Positions 27,175-37,246 of a stretch of 64,000 nucleotides of DNA are shown here, one piece after another. Each line of letters starts with the position of its first letter. The first letter of the stretch is position 1. Position numbers and translations under genes: made by a program. The notes under the pieces were generated by a model, which had not been told where the DNA came from, did no database searches, and worked only from the letters and a program-made list of their open reading frames with translations. This DNA is from Cryobacterium luteum (GTDB lineage: Bacteria > Actinomycetota > Actinomycetes > Actinomycetales > Microbacteriaceae), in NCBI RefSeq assembly GCF_900110125.1, contig NZ_FOCN01000004.1, positions 62,001 to 126,000 of the forward strand, read 5' to 3'.

Positions 27175-28284
27175 GTGTTGAAGCCGCTTCCGGACTACCC
27201 CTGGGATCAGATGGTCCCCTTTGCCACGCAGGCGAGGCAGCACCCGGACGGAATCGTCGACCTGTCGATCGGTTCACCGGTCGATGCCACCCCCGAGGTG
27301 GTGCAGCAGGCGCTGCGCACGTCTTCGGATGCCCACGCCTACCCGCAAACTGTCGGTACGCCCGCCCTGCAGCAGGCGATTATTGCCTGGTATGCCCGCC
27401 GTCGCGGTGTCACCGGCCTGCAGCCGAAAAACGTGTTGCCCACGATCGGCTCCAAGGAGCTCGTCGCACTCATGCCGTTCATGCTCGGCCTCGGCGAGGG
27501 CGACACGATCGTGCATCCGCTGGCCGCGTACCCGACGTACGCGATTGGGGCCGCAATCGCCGGCGCCACGTCCCTGGCGTCCGATGATCCGGCCGAATGG
27601 CCGGAATCGACCGGGCTGATCTGGCTGAACAGCCCCGGAAACCCGGATGGCCGGGTGCTGTCGGTGGACGAGCTGCGGACGGCCGTCGCCCGCGCGCGGC
27701 AACTCGACGCCGTCATCGTCAGCGACGAATGCTATGCCGAACTCGGCTGGGATTCCCCGTGGGATACCGAACCGATCCCCAGCATCCTCGACCCACGCGT
27801 GATCGAGGGCGACCGACGCAACATTGTGGCGATCTACTCACTCAGCAAGCAGTCCAACATGGCAGGCTATCGCGCGGCCTTCGCGGCCGGCTGCGGCGGC
27901 GTTCTCGGGCGCCTGCTGACCGTACGCAAACATGCGGGGCTCATGCTTCCGGCGCCGCTGCAGGAGGCGATGATCGCCGCCCTCGACGACGACGAGCACG
28001 TTGCAGTGCAGAAAAAGCGCTACCGGGCCCGACGTGACGTGCTGCGACCAGCCCTCGAGCAAGCCGGTTTTCGCATCGACCGGAGCGAGGCCGGTCTCTA
28101 CCTCTGGGCCACGGAAGAACGACCGGCGTGGGAATCCATCGAACGGCTCGCCTCCCGCGGAATTCTGGCCGGACCCGGTCCGTTTTACGGCGATGTTTAC
28201 CCGCAACACGTGCGGTTCTCGCTCACGGCGACCGACGAACGCATTGCTGCCGCAGCCGCACGCCTTCGTGCCAGCCCCGAGTAG
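27175..28284 (+). CDS. dapC: Succinyldiaminopimelate transaminase DapC
   Basis: DapC is a PLP aminotransferase that makes N-succinyl-LL-diaminopimelate in the succinylase branch of lysine and peptidoglycan synthesis. The 369-aa sequence has the fold-I aminotransferase pattern: NSPGNPDGRVLS, SDECYAELGWD and PLP lysine in SLSKQSNMAGYRAAF. The opening LKPLPDYPWDQMVPF is the usual start of actinobacterial DapC. GTG 27175 or TTG 27178 are possible starts. dapD and dapE of the same branch are encoded about 10 kb away. Confidence 0.93.
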   Translation: MLKPLPDYPWDQMVPFATQARQHPDGIVDLSIGSPVDATPEVVQQALRTSSDAHAYPQTVGTPALQQAIIAWYARRRGVTGLQPKNVLPTIGSKELVALMPFMLGLGEGDTIVHPLAAYPTYAIGAAIAGATSLASDDPAEWPESTGLIWLNSPGNPDGRVLSVDELRTAVARARQLDAVIVSDECYAELGWDSPWDTEPIPSILDPRVIEGDRRNIVAIYSLSKQSNMAGYRAAFAAGCGGVLGRLLTVRKHAGLMLPAPLQEAMIAALDDDEHVAVQKKRYRARRDVLRPALEQAGFRIDRSEAGLYLWATEERPAWESIERLASRGILAGPGPFYGDVYPQHVRFSLTATDERIAAAAARLRASPE

Positions 28285-28462
28285 GGGGTCGTCACTGTGG
28301 ACTTCCACCAACGAACCGCCCGAACTCTTAGCTGATGCAACAGTAGGCGGTCTGGCCGATTAGGCTGTAGTCGCGACAGATTCGACCACAGCAGTTGTAC
28401 ACCTGGCCGGCTCAGTGACGCGTCGCCACATTTCATCCGGCAGTGATACCCGAGGAGGCTCC

Positions 28463-29788
28463 GTGACCGACGTCGCGCAGCAGACAACATCCGGCGCACC
28501 GATGAGCGCTGACCCCAACAAGGTCACCCTCACCTTTCCCGGCGGGAGCGCAGAGTTCCCCATCCTGACCAGTGTGGACGGCGTGTCGAGCATCGACATC
28601 TCCACACTGACCAAGAAGACCGGCCTCACCACGCTGGACTACGGTTTCGTGAACACCGCGGCGACGCGCTCCGCGATCACCTACATCGACGGCGATGCCG
28701 GCATCCTGCGCTATCGCGGGTATCCGATCGAGCAGATCGCCCAAAACTCGAACTTTCTCGAGACCGCCTGGCTGCTCATCTACGGTGAGCTGCCCAGCGC
28801 GAGCGAACTCGCCAACTTTGACGATCGCATCCGTCACCACACGCTGTTGCACGAAGACATGCGACGGTTCTTTGATTCGCTGCCGCACAAGGCGCACCCG
28901 ATGAGCGTGCTCGCCTCCGGTGTCTCGGCGCTGTCGACGTTCTACCAGGACTCGCTCGACCCGAAGGACCCGGAACAGGTCGAAATTTCGACCATTCGGC
29001 TGCTGGCGAAGTTGCCGGTCATGGCCGCTTACGCCCACAAGAAGAGCGTCGGCCAGGCATTTCTCTACCCCGACAACTCCCTGAGCTTCGTCGACAATTT
29101 TCTCAAGCTCAACTTCGGCAACATGGCCGAGCCGTATGAGGTCAACCCGGTCGTCAGCAAGGCGCTCGAACGCCTGCTCATGCTGCACGAAGACCATGAG
29201 CAGAACGCGTCCACGTCAACGGTGCGCCTCGTCGGTTCGACCGAGGCCAACCTGTTCGCGTCGGTCTCGTCCGGCATCAACGCTCTGTTCGGCCCGCTGC
29301 ACGGCGGCGCCAACGAAGCCGTGCTGTCGATGCTCGGTGAGATCCAGGCCTCCGGTCAGGGCGTCGAGAAGTATGTCGAACGGGTGAAGAACAAGGAGCA
29401 GGGCGTGAAGCTCATGGGCTTCGGCCACCGGGTCTACAAGAACTACGACCCGCGTGCCACCTTGGTCAAGGAGAGTGCCCACGAAGTGCTCGCCGCCCTC
29501 GGCGTGCAGGACGACCTGCTCGACATCGCACAGGAGCTCGAGCACATCGCGCTCAACGACGACTACTTCAAGGAACGTCGCCTGTACCCCAACGTCGACT
29601 TCTACACCGGAGTCATCTACAAGGCGATGGGCTTTCCGACGCGCATGTTCACCGTGCTCTTCGCGATCGGCCGTCTGCCCGGCTGGGTCGCGCACTGGCG
29701 TGAAATGAACGAGGACCCGGCTACCAAGATCGGCCGCCCACAGCAGCTCTACGTGGGGTCCCCGGCCCGCGACTACCCGGTGCGCTAA
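28463..29788 (+). CDS. gltA: Citrate synthase
   Basis: This is the type II (hexameric-class) citrate synthase that condenses acetyl-CoA with oxaloacetate. The 441-aa product has the N-terminal beta domain (TLTFPGGSAEFPILTSVDG) and catalytic residues in GPLHGGANEAVL, GFGHRVYKNYDPRA and NVDFYTGVIYKAMGFP. The GTG at 28463 has GAGGAGG at 28452-28458 and is preferred to an upstream in-frame codon at 28415. The leader 28285-28462 has no other gene. Confidence 0.96.
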   Translation: MTDVAQQTTSGAPMSADPNKVTLTFPGGSAEFPILTSVDGVSSIDISTLTKKTGLTTLDYGFVNTAATRSAITYIDGDAGILRYRGYPIEQIAQNSNFLETAWLLIYGELPSASELANFDDRIRHHTLLHEDMRRFFDSLPHKAHPMSVLASGVSALSTFYQDSLDPKDPEQVEISTIRLLAKLPVMAAYAHKKSVGQAFLYPDNSLSFVDNFLKLNFGNMAEPYEVNPVVSKALERLLMLHEDHEQNASTSTVRLVGSTEANLFASVSSGINALFGPLHGGANEAVLSMLGEIQASGQGVEKYVERVKNKEQGVKLMGFGHRVYKNYDPRATLVKESAHEVLAALGVQDDLLDIAQELEHIALNDDYFKERRLYPNVDFYTGVIYKAMGFPTRMFTVLFAIGRLPGWVAHWREMNEDPATKIGRPQQLYVGSPARDYPVR

Positions 29789-30215
29789 CAGCCACGTCGA
29801 CGCGGCCGTCGGACGGCTCGCTCCATGGACGTGCCATGGACATGCCATGTCTATGCCATGGACGCGTCGAGGCCGTGCCCGGATGCGGTCGGGGTTGGTC
29901 TGACACCGTGCGGTACCGCGAAAGCGGATGCCCGGCGGGTCACCGCAGACCGCCCGCACGCATCCGTTCGGGTTCCCGGCGGTGCGCACCAGGCCGCGTC
30001 ACACCGAGGCAACCGGTGTACCCGAGAGATCTGCCCCAGACCCTGGTCGAGGTGTGTCGCCGGTGCGGTCTCGGCCGGTGCGTCGCAGGATGGGTGCTGC
30101 CGCCGCTCAAGAGATGCCCGGGGGTTTCCCGGAATGTATTCGCGAGGCGGAATATGCACGGGAATACGCTGGGTGAGGGCTCCTAGCCGTGGTGTCCGTA
30201 ACCGAAAGGTTCGCC
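29789..30215. other. 427-base gap after gltA, no supported gene
   Basis: Short frames here have no good starts or recognisable products. The gap holds four tandem 11-base CCATGGAC units at 29823-29866, a GCGGATGC octamer at 29924 and the leader of the flavoprotein gene. I saw no tRNA cloverleaf. Confidence 0.6.
29823..29866. repeat. Four tandem 11-base CCATGGAC repeats
   Basis: Units start at 29823, 29834, 29845 and 29856: CCATGGACGTG, CCATGGACATG, CCATGTCTATG, CCATGGACGCG. Units two and three together contain the inverted repeat GACATG-C-CATGTC. The array begins 35 bases after the gltA stop. Confidence 0.85.
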
Positions 30216-31688
30216 ATGACTCTGCTCGAGACGACCGCCTCCGCGACACTCGCAACAGCCCCGATTCTGCGTTCCTCACGGACGCTGCCGACGATCATTC
30301 AGGGCGGCATGGGCGTCGGTGTCTCGTCGTGGGAGCTCGCCCGTGCTGTGTCGAAGACCGGGCAGCTCGGCGTCGTCAGCGGCACCGCCCTCGACACCGT
30401 CATCGCGCGACGCCTGCAGGACGGCGACCAGGGCGGACACGTGCGCCGCGCCCTCGAGCACTTTCCGGTGTCGGCCCTCGCCGACCGGGTGCTGCGCAAG
30501 TACTTTCGCGCCGGCGGTCGCGGCCCGGAAATTCCGTATCTTCCGATCGCCAAGCCCAGCCAGCATCCGCTCGTGAAATCGCTGGAACTCTCTGTCGTGG
30601 CGAACTTCGTCGAGGTCTGGCTGGCCAAGGAGGGCCATGACGGCCTGGTCGGAATCAACTTTCTCGAAAAGGTGCAGCTGGCCACACCGAGCGCGGCCTA
30701 CGGAGCCATGCTGGCCGGTGTCGACTACGTGCTGATGGGGGCGGGAATCCCGGCCGAGATTCCCGCACTGCTCACCGGGCTGGCCGAGCACGAGACCCGG
30801 TCGCTCGATCTGCACGTCGAGAACTCGACCACCCGCTATTCCGTCGAGTTCAACCCACAAGCACTGATCGGCGGGCAGCTGCCGCCGTTACACCGGCCCC
30901 GGTTCTTGGCCATCGTCGCCGCTCATGTGCTCGCCGTGTACCTGACTCGCGAGGAGTCGACCCGCCCTGACGGCTTCGTCATCGAAGGCCCACGAGCCGG
31001 GGGGCATAACGCACCGCCACGCGGGCGCGGTTCCCTCGACGATGACGGCCAGCCGGTCTACGGCCCCCGGGACGACGCTGACCTGGCCAAGGTCGCTGCG
31101 GTCGGCCTGCCATTCTGGGTCGCCGGCGGTTACGGCACCCCCGACCGGGTTCGGGAAGCCCTCGCGCTCGGTGCTGCGGGCGTGCAGGTCGGCACACTGT
31201 TCGCCCTCGCTGCCGAGTCCGGCCTTGATGAGACCCTGCGGGCACAGCTGCTCGGTGAAATCGACGGCCCCGGGCTGCAGATTCGCACCGACCCGCTAGC
31301 CTCTTCGACGGGATTCCCCTTCAAAGTCGCGACGTTGCCCGAAACCCTGTCGGATGACACCCTGTACGAAGAGCGACCGCGGCTCTGCGACCTCGGATAC
31401 CTGCGGGTGCCCTACGAACGCACGCCGGGAGTGATCGGTTATCGGTGCCCGGCGGAACCGGTCGCGACTTTTGTGCGCAAGGGCGGCTCCAGTGAAGAGG
31501 CTGCCGGCCGTAAGTGCCTGTGCAACGCTCTGCTGGCCAACGTGAGTCTCGGCCAGACTCGGCGCGACGGATACCGGGAGGTGCCGCTGGTCACTCTCGG
31601 CACCGATTTGGTTGGGGTCATGGCCCTGCGCGCCCGGTACCCGGACGGCTGGTCTGCCGCCGAAGCCGTGGCGTACCTCGAGGCCTGA
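30216..31688 (+). CDS. Nitronate monooxygenase / 2-nitropropane dioxygenase-type flavoprotein
   Basis: The 490-aa TIM-barrel protein belongs to the FMN-dependent NPD family, which oxidises nitronates. Family features include IIQGGMGVGVSSWELARAVSKTGQLGVVSGTALD, EGPRAGGHNAPPRG and the phosphate-binding WVAGGYGTPDRVREALALGAAGVQVGT. It belongs to the longer subfamily (about 470-490 aa) with a Cys-containing C-terminal extension, CPAEPVATFVRKGG and GRKCLCNALLA, which could bind metal. AAAGG 8 bases before ATG 30216 supports the start. It is monocistronic. The physiological substrate is unknown. Confidence 0.85.
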   Translation: MTLLETTASATLATAPILRSSRTLPTIIQGGMGVGVSSWELARAVSKTGQLGVVSGTALDTVIARRLQDGDQGGHVRRALEHFPVSALADRVLRKYFRAGGRGPEIPYLPIAKPSQHPLVKSLELSVVANFVEVWLAKEGHDGLVGINFLEKVQLATPSAAYGAMLAGVDYVLMGAGIPAEIPALLTGLAEHETRSLDLHVENSTTRYSVEFNPQALIGGQLPPLHRPRFLAIVAAHVLAVYLTREESTRPDGFVIEGPRAGGHNAPPRGRGSLDDDGQPVYGPRDDADLAKVAAVGLPFWVAGGYGTPDRVREALALGAAGVQVGTLFALAAESGLDETLRAQLLGEIDGPGLQIRTDPLASSTGFPFKVATLPETLSDDTLYEERPRLCDLGYLRVPYERTPGVIGYRCPAEPVATFVRKGGSSEEAAGRKCLCNALLANVSLGQTRRDGYREVPLVTLGTDLVGVMALRARYPDGWSAAEAVAYLEA

Positions 31689-32013
31689 TTCGGACAGCCA
31701 CCCACCCTCGCTCGGGACCAATCTCGCCCCCCACCGGGGATAGCCAGGCGACTCGTCGTGGGCCACGAGCCTTTCCTTCGATGAATGAGCGGCGCTGAAC
31801 GTTTGACGCCACTGTCATCTGGCTGTTGCGCCCGCGGGGCGATCGATCCGCGATCGGAGTCGAGGTGCGATCCGGTGTCGCGGTGAAGGCCCGTCGCTTG
31901 CGGCGGAAACGGCGTCAAAGCATCCTCTGGGGGACTCCCTGTTGGTTTTGCCCGGTTTAGCGCCAGTGAACGTGACATTTGCTCGTGTCGGTGGTCGGGT
32001 GTTGAGTTGAATC
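31689..32013. other. 325-base gap before the DUF222 gene, no supported gene
   Basis: The gap shows no recognisable terminator, repeat or RNA. Around 31840-31857 two CGATCG palindromes occur close together. It must contain the promoter of the DUF222 gene, which I cannot place. Confidence 0.5.
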
Positions 32014-34104
32014 ATGAACAACCTGGCATTGGAGCTCACCCGGGCGGCGGTCGTTGTGGCCGCGCTCGGCGGGTCCAGCGCCGAGTTCGCCGGTTTGAGT
32101 GATGCCGAGGTGCTCGCCGCTCGGGGTCCGATCGCCGCGCTGTTGCGGTTGACGAATACGGCGGCGGCGTTGCTGGCGGGCACGATCGCTGAGCGGTCCC
32201 GGCCACGGCTGGGCCAGTCCGGCCTGGCAGCGCGGCACGGGTTTGGCAACCCCACGCTGATGGTGCAGCACGCGACCGGCCTGAGCCGTATCGAGGCGGG
32301 CCGGCTGCTCGCGGTCGGCGTGCTGATGCGGGAGACCGAGATGGCCGAACGCCGGGCGGCCGAGGCCCGAGAGGCGCAGCGGGTCGCGCAGGCCGCGGCC
32401 GACGCGGCGGCTGCGGCCGCCGCTGTTGCTGCCGCGGAAGCGTTGGACGCGGCGGCTCTCGCTGGGGCTCAGGCGCAACGGCAGGCCGACTGGGAAGCCG
32501 CCCAGTGGGAGGCCCGGGAAGCGGATCGGGCCGCGGCCTGGGCCGAGCTGCACCCCGACCTTCCGCTGCCGGAGGCCGTGCCCCGCCCGGTCGGGCCGGT
32601 CGTCCGGGTCGTCCCGGTCGTCCCGCCGGTCGCGGTGACGCTGCCGACGCCGCTGGTCGAGGTGGTGGTGGTGCCGTGGCAGGCGCCGATCGTGCACGCT
32701 GTCGCGGCCGGCATCTTCTCGCCCGGTGTCGGTGACGCCCTGCTGCGCGGCCTGGGCACCCTGGACCAGGCGATCACCGCGAAGAAACTCACCGCCGCCC
32801 TGCAGGTGCTGCTGGCGGAGGCTCCGGCGCTGAATACCGAGCAGGCCTACAAACGCGCCCGCCGGCTGCGTGACGAACTGGACGCGGCGGGCATTCTGGC
32901 GCGGGAGAAGCAGGCCCGGGACGACACGACCTGGTCGCTGTGGCGTCGGGCCGATGGCATGGTGACGCTGCACGCGCTGTTGCCGCCGGAGCAGGGCGAA
33001 TTGTGGATCGCGACCTACGACGCGCTGACCAGCCCGCGCCGCGGCGGAGTACGGTTCGTCGACCCGCAGCGGGCAGCGTGGGCGCAGAGCGTCAAGGACG
33101 ACCCGCGCACGGTGGATCAGATTGCCGCGGATTCCTTCACTCAGCTGCTCAAGCTCGGCGCCGACGCCGATCCGAACACGCTGTTCGGTGGTCGTCGCCC
33201 GGTCGTGCAGGTCATCGTGACCGAGCACGACCGCCCCACCACCATCCCTGCCCCGGCCGCGCCAGTCGCCACAGCGGATGCCCGCACCCCCTCACCGAGC
33301 AGCGCGACACCGACACCGACGAAACCTGCCGAGCGCACCGCGACCGGAACAGCCGCAACCACCGGGATCACCGGAATCACCGACACCAACACAACCAGCG
33401 GAACGACCGGGACGACCGGAACGACCGGAACGACCGGGACGACCGGAACGACCGGAACGACCGGAACGACCGGAACCACCGGAATTACCGGAATTACCGG
33501 AACCACTGGAATTACCGGAACCACTGGAATTACCGGAACCACTGGAATTACCGGAACCAGCGGAACCAGCGGAACCAGCGGAAGCACCGGGAGCACCGGG
33601 GGTGCTACACCCACTGAAACGTTGGCGGGTGCCGGGACTAGAGGGTCGTTCGGCTATCTCGAGGGCAACCCGGCACCGGTTTCAGTGGAGACCATTGCCC
33701 GACATTTGTGCGACTCCGGCTATCTCGGCATCCTGTTCGACCAGGCCGGGCAACCCCTCAACATGGGACGAGACCAACGCCTGTTCAACCGGGAACAACG
33801 CCGAGCCCTCGCCGTGCGCGACGGCGGCTGCCGCTGGCCCGACTGCGACCGACCACCCTCCTGGACCGAAGCGCACCACCTCGAAAACTGGGCCGAACAG
33901 GGACTTTCCAACATCGACCAGGCGATTCTGCTCTGCGCCCTGCACCACCTACTGCTCCACAACCGACACTGGAAAATCCTGCTCCGAGACGACGAATACT
34001 GGCTGCAACCCGCCGTCGAAATCGACCCGGCGCAGACGCTCATCGCCCTGCCCAGCAAGAACCCGCTCATGCTGGAGCCGCTCCTGCTTGACTCGCCGCA
34101 GTGA
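32014..34104 (+). CDS. DUF222 and HNH endonuclease domain protein with collagen-like Gly-X-Thr tract
   Basis: The 696-aa protein has an N-terminal DUF222 region (residues 1-400) with a long Ala-rich helix (around 110-150, [18 protein letters not shown]), then a low-complexity linker and a C-terminal HNH nuclease domain ([49 protein letters not shown]) with the CxxC and His ligands of a ββα-metal site. Between the two lie 23 consecutive Gly-X-Y triplets, mostly GTT and GIT. DUF222/HNH proteins are numerous in actinobacteria and are often called 13E12-repeat proteins; their role is unknown, and links to mobile elements have been suggested. Confidence 0.85.
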   Translation: MNNLALELTRAAVVVAALGGSSAEFAGLSDAEVLAARGPIAALLRLTNTAAALLAGTIAERSRPRLGQSGLAARHGFGNPTLMVQHATGLSRIEAGRLLAVGVLMRETEMAERRAAEAREAQRVAQAAADAAAAAAAVAAAEALDAAALAGAQAQRQADWEAAQWEAREADRAAAWAELHPDLPLPEAVPRPVGPVVRVVPVVPPVAVTLPTPLVEVVVVPWQAPIVHAVAAGIFSPGVGDALLRGLGTLDQAITAKKLTAALQVLLAEAPALNTEQAYKRARRLRDELDAAGILAREKQARDDTTWSLWRRADGMVTLHALLPPEQGELWIATYDALTSPRRGGVRFVDPQRAAWAQSVKDDPRTVDQIAADSFTQLLKLGADADPNTLFGGRRPVVQVIVTEHDRPTTIPAPAAPVATADARTPSPSSATPTPTKPAERTATGTAATTGITGITDTNTTSGTTGTTGTTGTTGTTGTTGTTGTTGTTGITGITGTTGITGTTGITGTTGITGTSGTSGTSGSTGSTGGATPTETLAGAGTRGSFGYLEGNPAPVSVETIARHLCDSGYLGILFDQAGQPLNMGRDQRLFNREQRRALAVRDGGCRWPDCDRPPSWTEAHHLENWAEQGLSNIDQAILLCALHHLLLHNRHWKILLRDDEYWLQPAVEIDPAQTLIALPSKNPLMLEPLLLDSPQ
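33400..33606 (+). repeat. 9-base tandem repeat encoding 23 Gly-X-Y triplets
   Basis: Twenty-three in-frame 9-base units run without a break: nine GTT, then alternating GIT/GTT, three GTS, two GST and one GGA. Unit sequences drift in blocks (GGAACGACC, then GGAATTACC, then GGAACCAGC), indicating repeated local duplication. All six frames stay open through the tract, which creates long spurious reading frames. Confidence 0.95.
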
Positions 34105-34549
34105 TGCACCGGGTTGCTGCGCCCGAGAAATCCACTGCCTGTTCCCTAGTCAGCGGCACGTTCGGATATAGCGGTCCCGACGTGCTCGACCAGCGGATTG
34201 CCACGACCAGAGACAGAGCCGCCCGCTTCAGGGCGCCCGTGAGATGCACGTTTGCTTCCGTGAGGAGTGCACCGTAGTTTTCGAAAGCACATCTGCTTTC
34301 ACGGGCAACGAGTCTGAATAGTAGTGTCTTTGCAAACGATCCTCAGCTTGGATCTTTTTTGGCCGGCGCGGCCGTGGTCAGCAACCGGGTCCGCGGGGGT
34401 TGGTGTTGCAGTCTTCGGCGACGAGCACGGTGGGTTCGTTGGCTGCGACGACGGCGCGACGCGGCGGAATTCGCGTGCGCACACCATAGACCGGATTACT
34501 ACAATCCCATATAACTTACTAGCAAGCTGGCGCTGCCGCTCCATTGACG
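34105..34549. other. 445-base gap between convergent genes, no supported gene
   Basis: The gap has an AT-richer patch near 34495-34525. A weak hairpin GATCC/GGATC (34338-34342, 34350-34354) is followed by six T, which could terminate plus-strand transcripts. Short frames here have no recognisable product. It may hold remnants of decayed genes. Confidence 0.45.
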
Positions 34550-37159
34550 TTAGGCGGGCTCGAGGGTCAAGGTGTTGGACGCGTTCTCGTTGATGGCAGC
34601 CGGAGTGAACAACCACGGGCGGGTCTCATGGTCACGCCAGAGCGGTGCCTGATCGGTGTAGTTGGAGTGGAAGGCGTGACCGGATGCTCCGGTGAGGTTG
34701 ATCCAGGTGGAGTCGTCGAAGTTTTCCAGGCTGATCACCTGCCGCATCGACGGTACCCAGTCCACCTGATACCCCTGGGTCGCATCCCAACCCACCGCGT
34801 TGACGACGGCTGAACCTCCGGCGAGCTCATACGGGCCGCGGTTGAACAGCCACTCCAGCGGTGCAATGCCCGATTCGCCAAAGCTGGCATTCTTCAGCTC
34901 CAGCGTGTGGATGCTACCCCACTGCCAGGCGGTCGGGTTTGAGCCCATCAGATCGGTGGCCTCCTTCGCCGCATTCGTCATCACCCGCCGCAGCATGCTC
35001 TCTTGCCCGACAGTGCCATAGGCCGGGTTAGACCACCATGGGGAATCGGGCTGCCCGAGCAGGCTCGTGACCACCGAGAAGGCGCGGTCGCCGCCCGTGA
35101 GAGCCGCTCCATCATCGATCTTGCCGGTGAACATATCGTGCAGGAGCGTGCGCCAGATCACGTTGAAATAGGCGGCCGCCGCGCTGTCGGCGTCGACCTG
35201 ATAGTCCCAGCCATCGAGCAGCTTCTGCGCCTCGGCGGCGTCACCGCCCAGGCGCACCTGCTGCAGGGCCGGAACGAGAGCAGCCGCGATGGCACTGTAA
35301 TTGTCAGCCTGAATGTCGCTCATCAACTCCGCTGTCAGCGGGGTTTTCGCGGCGATCAGTTCGTTCAACCGGGCCGTGATCTGATTCGCCCGGTAGCCCA
35401 GGTCCCAGTCGGCGGTCAGCAGGTAGGGATTCCCGGGGTCGGCGGCCGCGTTGTTGGCCGTGACGATGTATCCGCTCGGCGGGTTGAACGTGCTCGGCAG
35501 GGCGTCGAAGGGAATGTAGCCGGCCCAGCCGTACTGGCTGGTCCAGCCCGGCACGGGCAGGGTGCCGTTGCCGCTGGCCCGAATGGGGATGAGCCCCGGC
35601 GCCTGGTAGCCAATATTGCCCTCAACGTCGGCGTAGGTGAGGTTTTGCGCCGGTACGTCGAACAGGGCGGCCGCTGCGCGAAAACTGGTGAAGTCGGTCG
35701 CCCGGTTCAGGGCGAAGATAGCGGATGCCGTACGGCCCGGCGTCAGAGCCGTCCACTGCAGGGACAGCTCATACGTGGTCGGTGGTGTGCCCGCCGCTGC
35801 TTCCGGGGCCGGAGGAAGTTGCGCAGCCTCGGGAAAATCGCTCGCGATCTGCGGGTAGACGGTGCCCTCGAAGCCGCTCAGGAGCGGGCCATGTTCGGTC
35901 GATCGAATCTCGATCTTCACGTCGTCACCGCCGGCGACGGAGATCTTCTCGTCGCGCAGCAGCAGCGGTTTGGCGACACCGTCGAATTCGTAGCTCTCGC
36001 CCGTGACCTTTTCGATGTAGAGGTCGGCGACATCGGGGCCGAGGTTGGTGAAGCCCCAGGCAATACGCTCGGTGTGACCGATAATGACGCCGGGCATACC
36101 CGAAAAGCTGTACCCGGCAACGTCGAACGGGCACTCCTCGCTGATTGACTGACAGCGCAGCCCCACCTGATACCAAACCGAGGGCAGAGCCGGTCCGAGG
36201 TGCGGATCATTGGCCAGCAGGGGCAGCCCGGTGTCGGTGAGTGCACCGGAGACCACCCACGAATTGGAGCCGATCTCACCGCCGGCCGGTCCGAGCAGTT
36301 CGGGAACAGAGCTGAGCGAAGCGCGCAGCTCACCGAGAGCCTGGGTATAGGTGTCGGGGTCGACCAGGGCGGCGGGCGTATCCGTTACATCGAGGCTCCG
36401 TTCGGCGGCGGGTGCACCGGCTGACGGCGCGGTGACCGCCTGAGTGCCGGTGATGGTGGGGTGCTGGCCGACCGGATAATCGGGGTGCAGCTGGGTCACC
36501 TCGGCGGGGGTGAGTGTCGTCGACAGCAGGGCCCGGTCGATCTCATCGTCGAGGTTGGACCGCAGATCCCAGGCCATGGCCTTCAACCACGCCACCGAGT
36601 CGGCCGGGGTCCACGGTTCTACCTCGTAGCCGGGATTCTGCACGCTTAACACCGCGTACTCGAGCGACAGGTCGGCGCCCCGATGGGTGTCGAGGTAGGC
36701 GTTCACTCCGTCGGCGTAGGCCTGGTAATAGCCGAGCGTGACCGGGTCGAGCAGGGCGACTTCCTGCTCGGCGACGGCCCGCCAACCAAGCGTGCGCACA
36801 AACGTGTCGGTACCGACCTGGCTCTCGCCGAACAGCTCCGACAATCGGCCGCTCGTGACGTGGCGGCGAAAGTCCATCTCCCAGAACCGGTCCTGGGCAT
36901 GCACATAGCCCTGCGCAATGAACAGGTCGGCCGCGGTCTTCGCCGTGATCTGCGGAATTCCCGCCGAGTCACGAACGACGGTGACCTGGTCGGTCAGTCC
37001 CGCGATGTCGACGGTGCCCGCGAGCGTCGGGAACGACCGAGTGACCGTCCATACTCCGAGCCCCGCGGTGACCAGGACCAGGCCGGCCACGACCGCGAGC
37101 GCGATCAATAACCGCCGAACCCGTCGGTGCCCCTTGCTGCGCGGTGCGTCGGTGCCCAC
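34550..37159 (-). CDS. Penicillin acylase family (Ntn-hydrolase) protein
   Basis: The 869-aa protein is an N-terminal-nucleophile amidohydrolase precursor. A basic start and one helix (LLIALAVVAGLVLVTAGLGVW) act as signal or anchor. The alpha chain follows to residue 297 and the mature beta chain would begin at Ser298 in IGSNSWVVSG after autocleavage. NDPHLGPALPSVWYQV and the HTERIAWGFTNLGPDVADLY block are family landmarks. Relatives hydrolyse penicillins, acyl-homoserine lactones or other N-acyl amides; which one applies here is not readable. The start is GTG 37159 behind GAGGGAG. It is monocistronic. Confidence 0.9.
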   Translation of the reverse strand: MGTDAPRSKGHRRVRRLLIALAVVAGLVLVTAGLGVWTVTRSFPTLAGTVDIAGLTDQVTVVRDSAGIPQITAKTAADLFIAQGYVHAQDRFWEMDFRRHVTSGRLSELFGESQVGTDTFVRTLGWRAVAEQEVALLDPVTLGYYQAYADGVNAYLDTHRGADLSLEYAVLSVQNPGYEVEPWTPADSVAWLKAMAWDLRSNLDDEIDRALLSTTLTPAEVTQLHPDYPVGQHPTITGTQAVTAPSAGAPAAERSLDVTDTPAALVDPDTYTQALGELRASLSSVPELLGPAGGEIGSNSWVVSGALTDTGLPLLANDPHLGPALPSVWYQVGLRCQSISEECPFDVAGYSFSGMPGVIIGHTERIAWGFTNLGPDVADLYIEKVTGESYEFDGVAKPLLLRDEKISVAGGDDVKIEIRSTEHGPLLSGFEGTVYPQIASDFPEAAQLPPAPEAAAGTPPTTYELSLQWTALTPGRTASAIFALNRATDFTSFRAAAALFDVPAQNLTYADVEGNIGYQAPGLIPIRASGNGTLPVPGWTSQYGWAGYIPFDALPSTFNPPSGYIVTANNAAADPGNPYLLTADWDLGYRANQITARLNELIAAKTPLTAELMSDIQADNYSAIAAALVPALQQVRLGGDAAEAQKLLDGWDYQVDADSAAAAYFNVIWRTLLHDMFTGKIDDGAALTGGDRAFSVVTSLLGQPDSPWWSNPAYGTVGQESMLRRVMTNAAKEATDLMGSNPTAWQWGSIHTLELKNASFGESGIAPLEWLFNRGPYELAGGSAVVNAVGWDATQGYQVDWVPSMRQVISLENFDDSTWINLTGASGHAFHSNYTDQAPLWRDHETRPWLFTPAAINENASNTLTLEPA

Positions 37160-37246
37160 ATCACTCCCTCGTGAATTGCGCGATCCCTACCAAGCGGATG
37201 CCGCTACCCGGATGCTAGCGGAACCCACCGACATCCGGTGCGGGTG

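Noticed and set aside
29789..30215. tRNA or small RNA gene in the gap after gltA
   Set aside because: No cloverleaf, TTC-loop sequence or intrinsic terminator could be found by eye.
31834..31860. Paired CGATCG palindromes before the DUF222 gene as an operator
   Set aside because: Short self-complementary words of this composition are expected by chance in this DNA and no second site supports it.
33141..33614. Minus-strand Val-Pro repeat protein over the Gly-X-Thr tract
   Set aside because: A 9-base repeat keeps all frames open; the DUF222 and HNH domains on both sides fix the plus frame.
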